Positions 44,203 through 56,410 of a DNA stretch of 64,000 nt are shown one piece after another. The notes beneath the pieces are model-generated. The model was not told the origin of the DNA, ran no database searches, and saw only the letters and a list, made by a program, of their open reading frames with translations. Position 1 is the stretch's first letter. Each line of letters opens with the position of its first letter. This stretch comes from Bradysia coprophila (taxonomy: Eukaryota > Arthropoda > Insecta > Diptera > Sciaridae), in contig NW_023503493.1 of assembly GCF_014529535.1 (NCBI RefSeq), positions 22,963,334 to 23,027,333 on the forward strand, in the 5' to 3' direction. The translations under genes were made by a program, and so were the position numbers.

Positions 44203-46678
44203 TCATAAGAAACCCATGTCGAGTGCAGTATACAAAGCTCGTATATCACTGTGTGACGATATTCTCCAAAATGGAAATGTTAGATTCTTTGCGGCCGTCT
44301 CTTCATCCTGTCCGTCACCAATAACAACGTAGGTACTTTTCCGACCGAACCGAGTCACCACACGCTCAAAGCACGTTTCCTTGCCTGCGACAAAACATTT
44401 TTATCGATTAATTTAAGCAAAAGTTGCCAACATCACTCACACGACTCACCTAATTTCGTTGCACTGTAGATATTTTCAATTGGAAATATTTGACCGAATC
44501 CGAACAGCAATACTTTGGCTAGTGAGTGGACTAGCTGAGTGGTCGTTACCAGTACATTGACACAATTTTCACGTTGAGCTATCATACTCAAACATTTCAT
44601 TATCAACGCTGACCAATTGTCGGTGGCTGCTTCAATTTCAGCTCGTACCTGGAGCCATTGATCACGTTTTTGTTGGCCTAACAGACCGCCAACACTGGGA
44701 ATACAACAGAAAAAATGAGTTTTTAATTTTGGACGAAAATGAAGAAGGGATGTTGACTGGTATCGTATTAGTTTTTTTTGGTAATGGTTGACTCAATCTC
44801 ATAAACGTGCCTTGAAAGTTGAAAGGGAAAATTAAATGCGACAACAACTCTTAAACCGACTGAAATAACAACGAAACCAGTCCAATCTAATCTTATATAG
44901 CAAAATAATAACGTGGTGAAGTAAAAGATTTCGTACTTAAAACAAAAGAAGTTATAGATTCGAGTTGTTATACTTTCGATACGCAAAACAATCGAAAACA
45001 GACCTCATCAACAACGGTACTCACTTGTTTCTATATAAGTTGTACGAATCTTTGATTTTTCTGTATCTAAATGCAAGTTTCCTCATCCAGTCAACACCGC
45101 CACGTACTCCAGTCGGCAAGCATAGATTTGGTGGAGCTCCTATACCAACGAAATCGGTTAATTCAAAATGATTTTTTCCAAAAATAATTTCTAACAACAA
45201 TACCTTGTGGTGTTCCCGAATGAAAACCATCGGTCGCAAAATTGTAACCACTTAAGTCCTGCCCGTTATCATCAGAACTAACATCGTCTATATGCGATTG
45301 ATCACAGTCTGGATTAAAGGAAATTTTTTGTTAAATTTGTTTTTCTTTCAAATGTCACATTTGTGTAAGAGCGCACGTACCTTCAACATCATTACCGAAA
45401 AAATGCACATCAGCCATATCAAATATCAGTCCTTCCATTTGTATGCCCAACTGATAGTAATGATTCTGTTCCTTTGAGTAGGTGTTTGCATATTTTCCCG
45501 TCAGCAGCGAGTGGAAGATGATTAACGTTTCATCCAAATCCCAAATGAAAACTCGTTCTGGCGCTTTCGTGTTGTCAGTCAACCCCGAATCGGATATAGT
45601 GCTGCGCGTTGGACTTGGATGAGCGTGTCTACGTCCGCGTGTTCGTCCTGTTTTCGTTGTTGGCGTTGTGGCCGTTTTGGACGAAATCGTGTTTGGCGAT
45701 ATCGACAATGGCGATATGGGCGAATGTGAATGAGCAAGTAGAGTGGGAGTGGTTGGATGACCATCGGATGGACTTTCCGGCAGGCCAGCAGTCAAATGAA
45801 AACTTTGACTGCCGCTGGAACCGGGTGAGCTCACATACGATGAATAATTAGCTGCATTGTAATATCCGGTTGGATATTGGTCGTTGTAATAGCCACTGTA
45901 ATCTTGTTGCGCTGCGCCGAACTGTCCGAAATTGTTGTACCCATACGAGGTGTACAATTGAGAGGAGTTATTGTTTGCCGATGAGGAATAAGTTGACGCA
46001 AGATATGTGTTTGGTGAAGGAATTTTCGGCGTTGTTCTAGTCGGATAGGGAGACCCATACGACGAGTAAAACGACGGCGTGTATTGCTGCATGCTGTTGT
46101 AGTAGTTGTAATAATCTTGCTTATGGTCAAAGGAGTTTGAGTTTTGTAAACTTTCCAGGCCAGTGGTTGGATTCGAACAGAATAATGTCGAGTCTAAATG
46201 TGACGAATTCGATAAACTGCCGACGGTTGCAACATCCAATGTTGGACTTCGATTTTCCGATTTAACCAGAGCTGTTTCATTCAGCCAATGTGACATTCCC
46301 AGGTCAGACTGAATTACATTTGTACGATTTGCTGATGGCGATACACCCAAGTTTATTGAATTGTTTAAAATTGTGGATAAATGTGCGGCATTTGACGTTG
46401 TCGTATGATTACCATTATCACTTTGTGAATTGCTTGCCGAACCGCCACCGTTAGATGTTAGATTAAGTCCCAATCCAATCGATGACGACGATGTGGTGCC
46501 GGATGTGGATAGAGCTATATTGTTACCGATGCTGGCCTGTTGTGATGTGATATTATGACTGTTGATAAATGGCAATGATGGCTGAGAAAATGAGATGGAA
46601 GTTGATGTACTGAGTGGTAGATTGTTGGTTACTGCGGTTGAGTTACATTGGTTCAAGTTTCCGGTTGGACCGCATTGT
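44203..46678 (-). CDS. eya: Eyes absent (Eya): transcriptional coactivator and protein tyrosine phosphatase, five 3' exons
   Basis: Eya works with Sine oculis/Six and Dachshund in the retinal determination network; its C-terminal Eya domain is a HAD-type tyrosine phosphatase. Exons: 45381-46678, 45204-45308, 45025-45139, 44450-44694 and 44203-44384, all phases consistent. The first is a Ser/Thr/Asn/Tyr-rich transactivation region with many Tyr repeats ([20 protein letters not shown]). It then enters the Eya domain with the HAD nucleophile motif WDLDETL. Later blocks [50 protein letters not shown] and [16 protein letters not shown] match the fly protein almost residue for residue, ending [12 protein letters not shown]-terminal exons lie upstream (higher coordinates); the intron before 45381-46678 is at least 7.7 kb. 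Confidence 0.97.
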
Positions 46679-47358
46679 CTGAAACAGAAGAACAATAAAT
46701 ATTTAGTTGTTCAGTTGCACAGGCGTATCTAACGATAAAGTAAAGATTATCACATCTCTGCAAACCGAATGGATGCATAAAAATAAGAGTTTCAGAATCT
46801 TAAACGTCAACCGATTCTATTCAAAGCCATTGTTTCTAAACGACGCAAAAATAAATAAGCCTAAAAACGAGTCGATTCTGCAACGCTTCATTAAAATTGT
46901 GAAAAAAAAAAATTAAAAAACATGTGCGTCACAAATGGGTCCGAATGGGATAAATGCGTGCTGTGCCTCTGATGTTGATGGTATATGGAAATATTTAGTT
47001 CGACGCACTATAAGGTCTTTAAGTATTTACCAACAAGAGAAAAAAAGCAATAACAAAAATGAAGAGCAGTGGTGCTTACATAAGTGTCATTAACAATAAC
47101 ACTTGCTATAAATTATTGTATTTCACGTGTCTCCTGGGAGAGAATATTGTTTTTCTTAATTATTTTTGTTTTCTTAAGATGAATAGTCACTGATGACTTC
47201 TATTATGAATGGGAAATGCATCATTCTTCTCATTATGAGTCCCATTTTGTACTACAGAATTAAATGTTTATATGCGCTTCTAAGCTAATTCAACAGGTGA
47301 TTTAATAAAAGGTGAGAAAAAGCTCTCTTTCCCACTGTCTATTTCCTTTATTAGTACA

Positions 47359-47482
47359 TTAAGGTACCGGTGAATATACCGAGCATTAATACTCTTCTCT
47401 ATATTGCACAAACACGAGTGTAACGAGTGTACGTGTAATATACAGAAGAGTATTAGTGCGTGGTATATTCACTGGTACCTTA
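47359..47482. repeat. Hairpin element, 124 bp
   Basis: Arms TTAAGGTACCGGTGAATATA and its complement; further inside AATACTCTTCTCTATAT pairs with ATATACAGAAGAGTATT. The apex is ACGAGTGTAACGAGTGTACG. Confidence 0.7.
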
Positions 47483-47665
47483 TAATGTTTTATTGTATTG
47501 CGGAAACGATCAACTTATCGATATATTAATGTAGGATATATTTACCTAGATAAATAATAATGACGTCATATCAATGGATTAATTGAGGGAAATAATGTTT
47601 GGTATAATACTCCGAAAAACAGTGTTTAATGTCGATATATAGACCGCAATGCAATAATAAATATT

Positions 47666-47720
47666 ATGCACGGATGACAAAGCGGTCGAGGCTTGCCGAG
47701 ACGGCTTGTCATACGTGCAT
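47666..47720. repeat. Hairpin with GC-rich apex
   Basis: Arms ATGCACGGATGACAAGC-like around GGTCGAGGCTTGCCGAGACG; 55 bp. Confidence 0.6.
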
Positions 47721-47851
47721 ATTCTTTTTTATCGCATAAGCGAAAACGAGACAACAAGATATGCGAATGACACTTTGACAATTTACAGAAGTATAATGTT
47801 TGTGAATAATTTTTTCGGGGAATCACACCGCATATGCGATATAGTTATTTA

Positions 47852-47953
47852 TCTAGGTATGAAGGTATTTTTTCGCACTAGATGTCGATTGCCGACCCGA
47901 GGCGAAGCCGAGGTCGACAAGACGTCGTGTGCGAAAAAATACCGGCATACCTA
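47852..47953. repeat. Hairpin with GC-rich apex, 102 bp
   Basis: Arms GGTATTTTTTCGCAC / GTGCGAAAAAATACC, extended by GGTATG / CATACC. The apex is CCCGAGGCGAAGCCGAGG, a perfect GAGGCGAAGCC-type core. Confidence 0.75.
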
Positions 47954-48184
47954 CCGTGGTAGATACAACGTTTTTCGCAATTTCGGGCCATAATCACCTT
48001 TCCAATGCAAAACATGTCCTACATTTTGTTCTAAAATTCTTGTGTATACAGAAATTCATTTGAACGATCAAGAAGGCTGCATTATAATACACATTGCAAT
48101 GTGATGTAAAGAGACGCGTTGAATGAAATCGAGTAGTCAATGCTTAGTATATACGCTTCAACAATACGTTCGGTATAATTGTGT

Positions 48185-48262
48185 GACTCTATAGCAGAAT
48201 GGCTAAAGTCTCTGCTTTGTGCTCAAAAACCTTTTGGTGTCGGGGGTTCGATTTCTGGTCAA
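48185..48262 (+). ncRNA. tRNA-like sequence (probable SINE head or tRNA relic)
   Basis: TAGCAGAATGGCTAAA resembles an A box / D arm and GGGGTTCGATTTC a B box / T arm. The TTTTGGTGTCGG between them would be a long variable arm, as in Ser or Leu tRNAs. The acceptor stem and anticodon arm do not fold convincingly, so I do not call it a working tRNA. Confidence 0.4.
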
Positions 48263-48529
48263 TGCAAGATTTTTATTTATAAAAATTTAGCCTTCGTTGA
48301 AGGTAATAGGTTCTTTAGCGTGCGAAAAAAAAGCTGATAACGCACTGCGTGCGAAAAAAAACTTCATATTGCGCTGTGTCCGGGAATACAGTGAAATAAA
48401 TACCTTCAAAACGACATTAAATGGATGCATGGAAAGGTGATGATTATGGACCGGAATTGCGAAAAATCTATTTATACTCTACCGTCGATTTCTTCCAATA
48501 TAAAATTTGTTTACTGACGGGAGGAAATT

Positions 48530-49460
48530 CCCACAAGAGTCACTTCGTTCGGGCTACAACTCGCGAAATTGCCTAAAAACAATCGTCCAAAACAGATACT
48601 CAAAAAAATTTTCATGTAAGGGGTCGAAAACCTGAGAAAAATATCGAAACTCCCTCATTTTCGGCCCCGACACATGAAAATAACTATTGTATGCTTGCTA
48701 AGAGGACCGAAAGTAAAGCTGTCAATTCGCGGTGCGAAAGCTTTCGCTTTCGCCCCTTGAATTGACATTTCTTGAAAGTAAAGAAATGTCAATTCAAGGG
48801 GCGAAAGCGAAAGCTTTCGCACCGCGAATTGACAGCTTTACTTTCGGTCCTCTTAGCAAGCATACAATAGTTATTTGTGTATCTGTTTTGGACGATTGTT
48901 TTTAGGCAATTTCGCTTGTTGTAGCCCGAACGAAGTGAGGGCTACATGCGAAAGTGCCTAAAATCAATCGTCCAAAACAGATACTCAAAAAATTTTCATG
49001 TAAGGGGTCGAAAACCTGAGAAAAATATCGAAACTCCCTCATTTTCGGGCCCGACACATGAAAATAACTATTGTATGCTTGCTAAGAGGACCGAAAGTAA
49101 AGAAATGTCAATTCAAGGGGCGAAAGCGAAAGCTTTCGCACCGCGAATTGACAGCTTTACTTTCGGTCCTCTTAGCAAGCATACAATAGTTATTTGTGTA
49201 TCTGTTTTGGACGATTGTTTTTAGGCAATTTTGCTTGTTGTAGCCCGAACGAAGTGAGGGCTACATGCGAAAGTGCCTAAAATCAATCGTCCAAAACAGA
49301 TACTCAAAAAATTTTTCATGTAAGGGGTCGAAAACCTGAGAAAAATATCGAAACTCCCTCATTTTCGGCCCCGATACATGAAAAAATAGTATGCATCACT
49401 CGGGGCGAAAGTAAAAAAATTCAAACGTGTGAAGTTTGCAGCCCGCGCCGCAGGCAAATA
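48530..49460. repeat. Tandem array of fold-back units, about 318-bp period
   Basis: Unit: a hairpin with arms TCTGTTTTGGACGATTG and apex AGCCCGAACGAAGTGAGGGC; then CATGTAAGGGGTCGAAAACC, a spacer ending CATTTTCGGCCCCGACACAT, and TAGCAAGCATACAATAG-type sequence in alternating orientation around GGGGCGAAAGCGAAAGC. Two nearly complete units and a partial one are present. The block 48685-48875 is itself a long palindrome. Confidence 0.75.
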
Positions 49461-50999
49461 CTATTACTATTTAATCACTTATTCATCAAATTTACTGTTT
49501 TGAGAGTTGATGTGGTGTGTAAAGTGATTCCATACAAATTTTGTTTAACAACACTCACTTCGTTCGGGCTACAACCCGCGAAATTTCCAAAGATCTTCCG
49601 TTCACCACAGAGTGAAATAAAAAGGTAACCGTCGGCATCAGAAAAATCTCGAGTCAAAATTATAAAAAAAGAAGAAACAAACAAGAAACCGATTATCGCA
49701 GAAAGTTCGTCAATATAGATAGAAATAATCGACGTAGCGTTGGCACAATCATAGTTGAACGAATGAACCAAAAACTGAGCGGGTGAAGCAGAGCGGTACG
49801 AAATTGAACGTGTGGCAGAGTCGGGTCGATCGATTATTATTATTATTAATCGATTATTATCACTCGGTTGTATTATATGTGTTGCCACTGAGTGATAAAT
49901 GCTTATCTAGGCACTATATGTGTAGGCCTAATGCGTCGAGTGACAATAAACATCGTTTCAGACACTAATGAATGTGATATCTTAAACAAACGAACTAACA
50001 GATTTAACGATCCACATCCAGGATCCGCCTGTAAAATGTTAGAAAGTTAGACGGATGACGAGATCTCTTATTATAGCTATTTCTGTTCTGTTTTTCTGCT
50101 CTATATTTTTTGTTCCTAAATTCTTGCTATTAGATTCACTTCACATTAAAACTAATTCCGTTGACATTATTATTGCATAATAATGTTGCTCATTCATTTC
50201 CACTTGTTTAACGACTAATTTAGCATAAAATAAAATTAAACACGATGTGTTTACGTACGTACACACAAGTTCAAATGGTTCTTAAAATCCCATTTAAAAA
50301 AAATGTATGAATGTGTCACTCATAATTCATTTATTAATGCTCCAAGTTAAACATACTAAAAGGAAAAGAAAAATAACTTGGAATGGAAATGTTCATAAAT
50401 ACCATATGCCAAAAACTAATAAGGACCAAAAGTTCAATACATTTACGCCGCAAAGACATTTCAAGTATTTCTAACACATTTCGAGAGTTTTAACTATTTT
50501 AGAGACAAAAAAAATCAGTAAAAACCTCGATAAAAACTATAAACAAAAAAAAAATGATATTTTTGTGGAACAGAAACTTAATTTGGTTATTGGTCTTATT
50601 GTGGGGTCGTGTCTGTAAATTTTGACGAATTTGATGTTACATCTAACTTGTGCTTACTTACTAAGTAAGTGTTTTCTATGGTATTATACAGTCACGGAAT
50701 CCGTAGAACAAATGTATGGAAAAGAACACTAAATTACTTATAATCAACCAACAGCATGAACCTCCTCTAAATTTTAAAGGTCGTTCATATTTAGTATCCT
50801 TTCATTTATGATCAGTCAGTCGTTAATCAAAAGGTCCACCAATGTCTTAGTGCAACAAATCGACAATCTACGTAGTATGTCGTGTCTATGTATTTTCAAT
50901 CGCTCTAGTTGTTTAGTTGATAACTTAAAAAGGGAAGCATGGGATAGAATTAACTACTTCTGATTTTGATTCTTTAAATAGTACATTTCGTACCTAGGA

Positions 51000-51066
51000 A
51001 TAAAAGCGTGTGAGAAGTTTCCAGGCAGAGCCGAAGGCGAAGGTGGTACGAATAGTATTTTTCATA
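51000..51066. repeat. Hairpin with GCCGAAGGC apex
   Basis: Outer CGTACC near 50990 pairs with GGTACG near 51044. The apex has AGAGCCGAAGGCGAAGG. It belongs to the same style of element as 30609-30710. Confidence 0.5.
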
Positions 51067-51098
51067 TTGGACGGAGAAAAAGTGCGACGAAGTCGCTC

Positions 51099-51148
51099 TT
51101 TTCGGGTCCTAGGTATGAAAAATATTTTTCATACCTAGGACCCGAAAA
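51099..51148. repeat. Perfect 50-bp palindrome with no spacer
   Basis: TTTTCGGGTCCTAGGTATGA continues to the dyad centre AATATT and is mirrored exactly to CCGAAAA. There is no mismatch and no loop. Confidence 0.95.
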
Positions 51149-51149
51149 T

Positions 51150-51215
51150 TGCTGCCACCGACACCAAAACCCAATGCTTATCGAGCAACACCTCTAACCA
51201 TTCGGCTATTTTTTA
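51150..51215 (-). ncRNA. tRNA-like sequence, Ser/Leu-type, degenerate
   Basis: On the minus strand, TAGCCGAATGGTTAGAGG matches a Ser/Leu tRNA D arm. GTTGCTCGATAAGC looks like an anticodon arm, and TTTTGGTGTCGG is shared with 48185-48262. The T arm is missing: the palindrome follows instead. It is therefore a relic or a SINE head. Confidence 0.4.
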
Positions 51216-51364
51216 TTTTTATTTTAAAATGACGTATAGGATAACAAAATCGAACAAAATATACATACTAGACTAGATGTATTGCGAAAGAAAATTCAAG
51301 TTTTAATCCCAACCAGTTACTTCCGTTCATAATGATGAGTGACCACTAGCCATTGATTACGAAT

Positions 51365-51700
51365 TTCCCGACTGGGAGATCTTCGAGAGATGTTCAGTCA
51401 CGCAAATTGAAATACGATGTTAATGGAATGGCCAAACAATCAATTGACTCTATGTAGATATGCATTTGAAAACTGGTCCAGATCTGTTCGTTCCGGTGTG
51501 CTGAATGTGTACAATTACTCCTGTTTTTCGTTGACTGGGAGATTTCGATGAAATGTTCAGCCATGATGAGTGAAATACAAGACGAAAGGTAACCACACCA
51601 GATCTGATTGCAGCGCCGGTAAATTGATTTGATGTTCGCTTTGCGTTCCTTGACTGGGAGATTTCAATGTTGGAAAGAAGTGTTCAGTCGTCGTTTTGTT
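51365..51700 (+). repeat. Three degenerate tandem repeats
   Basis: GACTGGGAGATnTTCnA followed by GTTCAGnC recurs near 51370, 51533 and 51652, giving spacings of about 163 and 119 bp. Confidence 0.55.
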
Positions 51701-52137
51701 GACACGCGATTGCGTAATCTTCAAGAACCAATGGAGTAAAGCGAATATGATTGGTTGCCATCTTCCTTGAATTAAGCTCACAGATGGAAATATGCATTGT
51801 TGGTATAAGTTGAGGTTATGTTGTCTCTTCTGTTTTTTGTGTACGTTTTGTTGCTGAATTTGCCATGCTATTCACCACACTCCATGAAATTAGCGTTTGT
51901 GAGTCCATTCCATTGCGATTTAGATTCACAAATTTTTTAACGTGTACAACACTTAGAAAAACTTTCGGCTATTGAGATATATAGTCGCAGTGAACCAATT
52001 TTTGAAGCGAACATAAATGCAGTCTACTTGATCGTTCATACAATATTTCGTTGATACAGCCGAATGTATGTTAAAAGTAGAGTTATGTTTTGCATTTCAA
52101 AAGTTCATTTTTCGCAGCTTGTTGCAGAAAACGTTGT

Positions 52138-52231
52138 ATGCAACACGTTGCGAAAGTGGTAGTTTTTGTCACACGATGTGGTTAACATCACATCTAGTGA
52201 CAAAAATTACCACTTTTCGCAACTAGTTGCA
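52138..52231. repeat. Palindromic element, 94 bp
   Basis: Arms GTTGCGAAAGTGGTAGTTTT / AAAATTACCACTTTTCGCAA. The centre is GATGTGGTTAACATCACATC. Confidence 0.75.
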
Positions 52232-52467
52232 TAAATAACTAATATTCTCTTCTTTCCTCTTCTACGATTTCCCTAATTTCTTTTTGCTCAATGTTTTATT
52301 TACTTGATAAATTTGAACATAAAAATTAAATTTGTCGAAAATAGTCGTCAGTTTCGTAATAAGGTAGCGATAAACAAATTTATGAGCAGTTTTACTAACA
52401 ACCTTTTAATACAGCTGACGTAAGAAAATTGTTGAGTCAACTATAATGAAATTTAAAAGAAATTTGT

Positions 52468-52620
52468 ACAGTTTTTAACATTCAAAAGTATCGACATATT
52501 ATACATTTTTTATTTTGCTTACTTCTCTCATTTCTCCATATACTCGTTATGGAGAAATGAGAGAAGTTGGAGAAATAAGAAATGTATAATATGTTGATAC
52601 TTATGAATGTTACAAACTGT
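52468..52620. repeat. Palindromic element, 153 bp
   Basis: Arms start ACAGTTTTTAACATTC and end GAATGTTACAAACTGT. The inner arms are TTCTCTCATTTCTCCATA / ATGGAGAAATGAGAGAA around ACTCGTT. Confidence 0.75.
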
Positions 52621-54400
52621 AAGATCAAAAAAAAATTGTAACCCTTCTATAACTAATGTCAACTATAATGACTAGAGTCGAAATTTTCTATTTTCTTCCA
52701 GAGGTGAATGCAACGTGTTTTACAGTGCAGGCGAGAAAATTGGTTTTGCCTTTGTTGCGAAAAATGTTTTGCTTATCTTGGTAAAAACAACATGATACAA
52801 CACAAAACAAAAAAAAGGTGACAGTTCGGTAGAAACAACTCCTATTATGTTCCCTGTCAAAACAAGAGGCGAGAAAATAGACATTTTCTCCTCCGACCTG
52901 TCATCAGACACGGCTTCAACAAAACATAATTTTGTGATATCATTTTGATTGAGGGAAATAAGGCTAATCACACTATAATTATTTTCTATACTCAAAATGC
53001 GTTGACAAAATGTCACTTTGTTAATGTTTTGTCTGAGGACAATTAAGTGGAGAAAATTTCTTTTTTCTACCAGGAGGAGAAAGTGAAAATTTTATTCCTC
53101 GAATTGTCACATTGTTTTTTCTTACCTCGGTAACTAAGTAACTACTCCATATCTATACAACAAATTTTTCAATTATAATGTATGAATTCATATAAGCGCC
53201 ATCATCTCAGTCATCACACTTATTGTGCTGTGCTCCAAGTCCACAGATAAAAAAACTCTTTTTTATTTCTTCTAAAATCTTCATAGGAGGTCCACCAATA
53301 AATTATATAAGCTCATAATCTTAATACGGGTTCACGCTTCCTTCGTTACGTTTTTAAGTAAATCATTCCCATTTTTATTCATAAAAATATATCGTAACAA
53401 TGGGTTATGGATTGGTTACAACAACCTCACACACCCGAGGAAGAAAAACCAAACGAACAACAACAATGAGAAAAAGAAACTCTCCTCGTACAATAATAAT
53501 CAAATCATTACAGATTTTTTTTCCGTTGTTCCTTCAAAAAAAAAAAAAAACTTTAACAGAATTATTATCTGACTTTGATGTGGTGCCTTGTGATAAACAC
53601 ATTAAAAACGTTGTTTTCTCAAATAATAATAAAGGCTGAAGAAGAAGAAGAACAAAAAAAAAATTAAGAACTCTGTTTATAATAAAAAATGGAATAAAAT
53701 TATTGCTTGGAATATTTTTTATTTATGAAGAAAAAAAATTTGTAATAAGAAAATTTTCGGTTTATATAGAAAATATATCTTGTTGAGAACCAAAAAAAAA
53801 AGAGAAACCGGTTGGACACATTTGTTAACTGCTAAGTGTAAAAATTTACAACTTAATTTTTAATTGTTTGTCTATTTTTGAGCTTCTCACTATTAAGTCT
53901 CGGGTTGTTTAACTGAAGAACAGGTGGATACATAAGATTCGTTTTTTTCCTCATTTCGTTTTTTTTTATCTCTATTTCATCGTCTGTTTATGTTTGTGTT
54001 GTAATTAATAGTCTGTTTAAAATATTAAACTTTATTCAAATATCATTTCTAATATACGCCATGTTAACATGAATGTAATACGCAAAGTATTAAACATTCA
54101 CAGAAAAATTATGCAACACAATTAATTTGAATGAAACATTGTACAAAGTGCAATATGTGACTTGCATGCCGTAATTTACATTCAAAAAGCCGCACACACA
54201 TTAAACCCGAATACAAATTGTGTTTCATTAATTTCCCATCAAATTTTCTTCGTTTTTTTTTTTGCAAAACATGAAAACAAGAGGAATACGCGAAAATGAT
54301 TTTCATTTTTGACATACAAAATTTCATTGGATGAACGCCAAATGCCAGTAAAATATGAACATTTTACTCATTTTATTTGGAATAAAATAACGAGACTTAC

Positions 54401-54423
54401 CGGCTGGGCGATGTTTGTCTCAT
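54401..54423 (-). CDS. eya: Candidate alternative first coding exon of eya
   Basis: ATG AGA CAA ACA TCG CCC AGC CG, then GTAAGT. It ends in phase 2, which is what the main coding exon at 46678 needs (CG + A CAA TGC gives MRQTSPS-R-QCGPTG). Weak evidence: it is short and has no homology I can confirm. Confidence 0.35.
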
Positions 54424-54570
54424 TATGAACGTAAAATCTTAATTAGTTTTGAATTTACAACCGAAATAGTTTAAGGGGCTTTCATGTATTTATTTGAAAA
54501 TGTAATTTGTTTCTGGGAATTGATGCATACAAATTGGGAAAATGTATTTTCATAAAACGTTATAATTTAC

Positions 54571-54623
54571 CTGCTTGAATTCCTATCGTTTGGTTCTGTC
54601 GCTTCTATTTTCGGTCTTTTCAC
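54571..54623 (-). CDS. eya: Candidate 5' coding exon of eya
   Basis: Between acceptor GTTGCAG and donor GTAAAT is a 53-nt exon reading VKRPKIEATEPNDRNSS. Fly Eya has a VKRP-type motif near its N-terminus. The exon ends in phase 2 with AG, which joins in frame to the main exon (AG + A CAA TGC). The start codon must lie further upstream in the window or beyond it; I could not find it. Confidence 0.55.
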
Positions 54624-54816
54624 CTGCAACGTAAGAAAAATTTATTTTATTTTAGGTTTTCAACAAAATACTTTAATTGTAAGAATTAAGGAGACAACAT
54701 CTGCAATAATTAGAAGAAGTAGTAATCTATTCACAGCATCCCCAGGCCGGGCCTGTCCTATGTACATAACAAAAAACTAAACTCGAAAAGTAATAAAAAA
54801 CGGGTATAATTGCTTG

Positions 54817-55288
54817 ACACGGTGCGCTTGAAATGGACTTAATTAAGAGTGGGATATAACTCTAATTTATTTCTTTATCGTTGTTCCTCGTAGTTCTGAG
54901 TAGTTATGTGGTTTGTTATTGTGGTACAATGTGGACATAACTACCTTTACAGTGACACCACACAGGTCTGACTTCAAATTTTGTAAATTTGCCTTTTCCA
55001 TTACTAAGAAAAATTGAAAAAATTGGTGTCATTGGAAAGGTAATGATGTCCACTGTGGCAAATAACAAAATCAACATAGGAAACTGTTTCCAATCTCAAT
55101 ATTTATAAGGAAAAACTCTTATATAGCACCTGATATACACCTTGAAGTGCTCCAATTCAAAAAAGTCACCGTCTGTGACCAACTTCTTTTTTGCTCAAAA
55201 TATTCTGTTTAACACTAGGAACAATAATAAAGAAAATTTTTTAGTTACGTCTTACTCTTAATTAAGTCCAATTCAAGCGCACCGTGCT
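54817..55288. mobile_element. Fold-back / MITE-like element, 472 bp
   Basis: Ends are inverted copies of about 38 bp around CACGGTGCGCTTGAA and GGACTTAATTAAGAGT. Inner pairs are GTGGACATAACTACCTTT and its partner near 55045, and GTGACACCA / TGGTGTCA. Non-coding. Confidence 0.7.
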
Positions 55289-56410
55289 GTATTTTTGAGT
55301 GGTAAGCTGTGACTGTGTCGAAATGCTAAGACTTCAACTTTCTTGAAACGGCAAGCATGTTACTACAAACTGCTAAATAATGCTACTTCTTACGTTTGAC
55401 GTATCGCCTAATGTTTGCTAATTCTTTTACTTCGTTTGTTTTTACTATACAAGTGTCGTTGCGGCCGATAACAGATGGATAATAGTTTTTTAAATGCTAA
55501 ATCTGAGATGCTACACTCGTCCTAGTTTTCTAAATTATTGTACTGCATTTTCCAAAATGTCATTGCCGTTATAGTTAAGTTCTTACTGTATATCGTAACT
55601 AAGGTTTTTTTTTCTAAAGCTTGAGGTAAAGTAATATTTTGTTTAACTAAATGCCGATTTAAATACTTGTATTTCTGAAAGGCCCACAATACAGAGACTG
55701 TTTTCGTGCTTAACTAAGTGTTTTAAGGCACATCTAGACACTGTCTTAGAAGGGCCAATTAACTGCTTGTCTGACATAGTCAGCTCATATGTTCTTTATC
55801 AGTTTTTACTAGTATTTTAATGTTCCGACGGTTTTTTTAGACGAAATAAGGTATATTTAAATAATTCAAATTACGAACGCATCAAGGAACTTGAGTTAGT
55901 AAATGCCAATGACAAACCCATACTGTTTCTGCATCTGTCAATCCTAATTTACTTGTCAGACTATCAGAAACTTAGAAAATACAGAAGTGGAATCTGCAAA
56001 TCTGTGCGGAGGTGTTGTGTGACAATATTGAAAATGAGCTAGCTTTCTAAAAAATGCTAATTGAAATTAAGTTTTTTTATTATTATCGTGTTTAATGAGA
56101 ATACATTTTCTTTCGAGCATTGTCATTTCAAATTTGATAAACACAGAAATCAGCAGAGCACTGGAGGTAATAATAATTGACGTATTTAAATGGCTAAAAA
56201 AACGCTTAACTTCTAGCTACTCATTATAAAGACATACCATGGATGTTTAAAGAGTTGGTGAGACGGATAATTAGACTCGCACGATACGAAGTAAATCGTG
56301 AGAGTCTTTATGTTTTGCCCACCATCGTGTAAGTAAGTGAAATAATCGAAAACGGCCTATATCGTAGTGGGCAATTATTATCAGTATGATATTATAAGAC
56401 GATTGAGCCA
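55289..56410. other. Non-coding stretch, nothing recognised
   Basis: 1.1 kb of AT-rich DNA. I see no exon or defined repeat. Confidence 0.4.

Larger units (their letters stand above)
46679..54400 (-). other. Long eya intron, rich in fold-back repeats
   Basis: About 7.7 kb of non-coding sequence between the main coding exon and the candidate 5' exons. It contains most of the hairpin, palindrome and tRNA-like features listed below. Large eya introns often hold enhancers, but I cannot identify any here. Confidence 0.55.

Noticed and set aside
48185-48262. Functional tRNA gene
   Set aside because: A- and B-box-like segments exist, but the acceptor and anticodon stems do not pair properly; kept only as tRNA-like.
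47359-49460. CRISPR-like array
   Set aside because: Repeats are palindromic, much longer than CRISPR repeats and irregularly spaced, and the DNA is eukaryotic.
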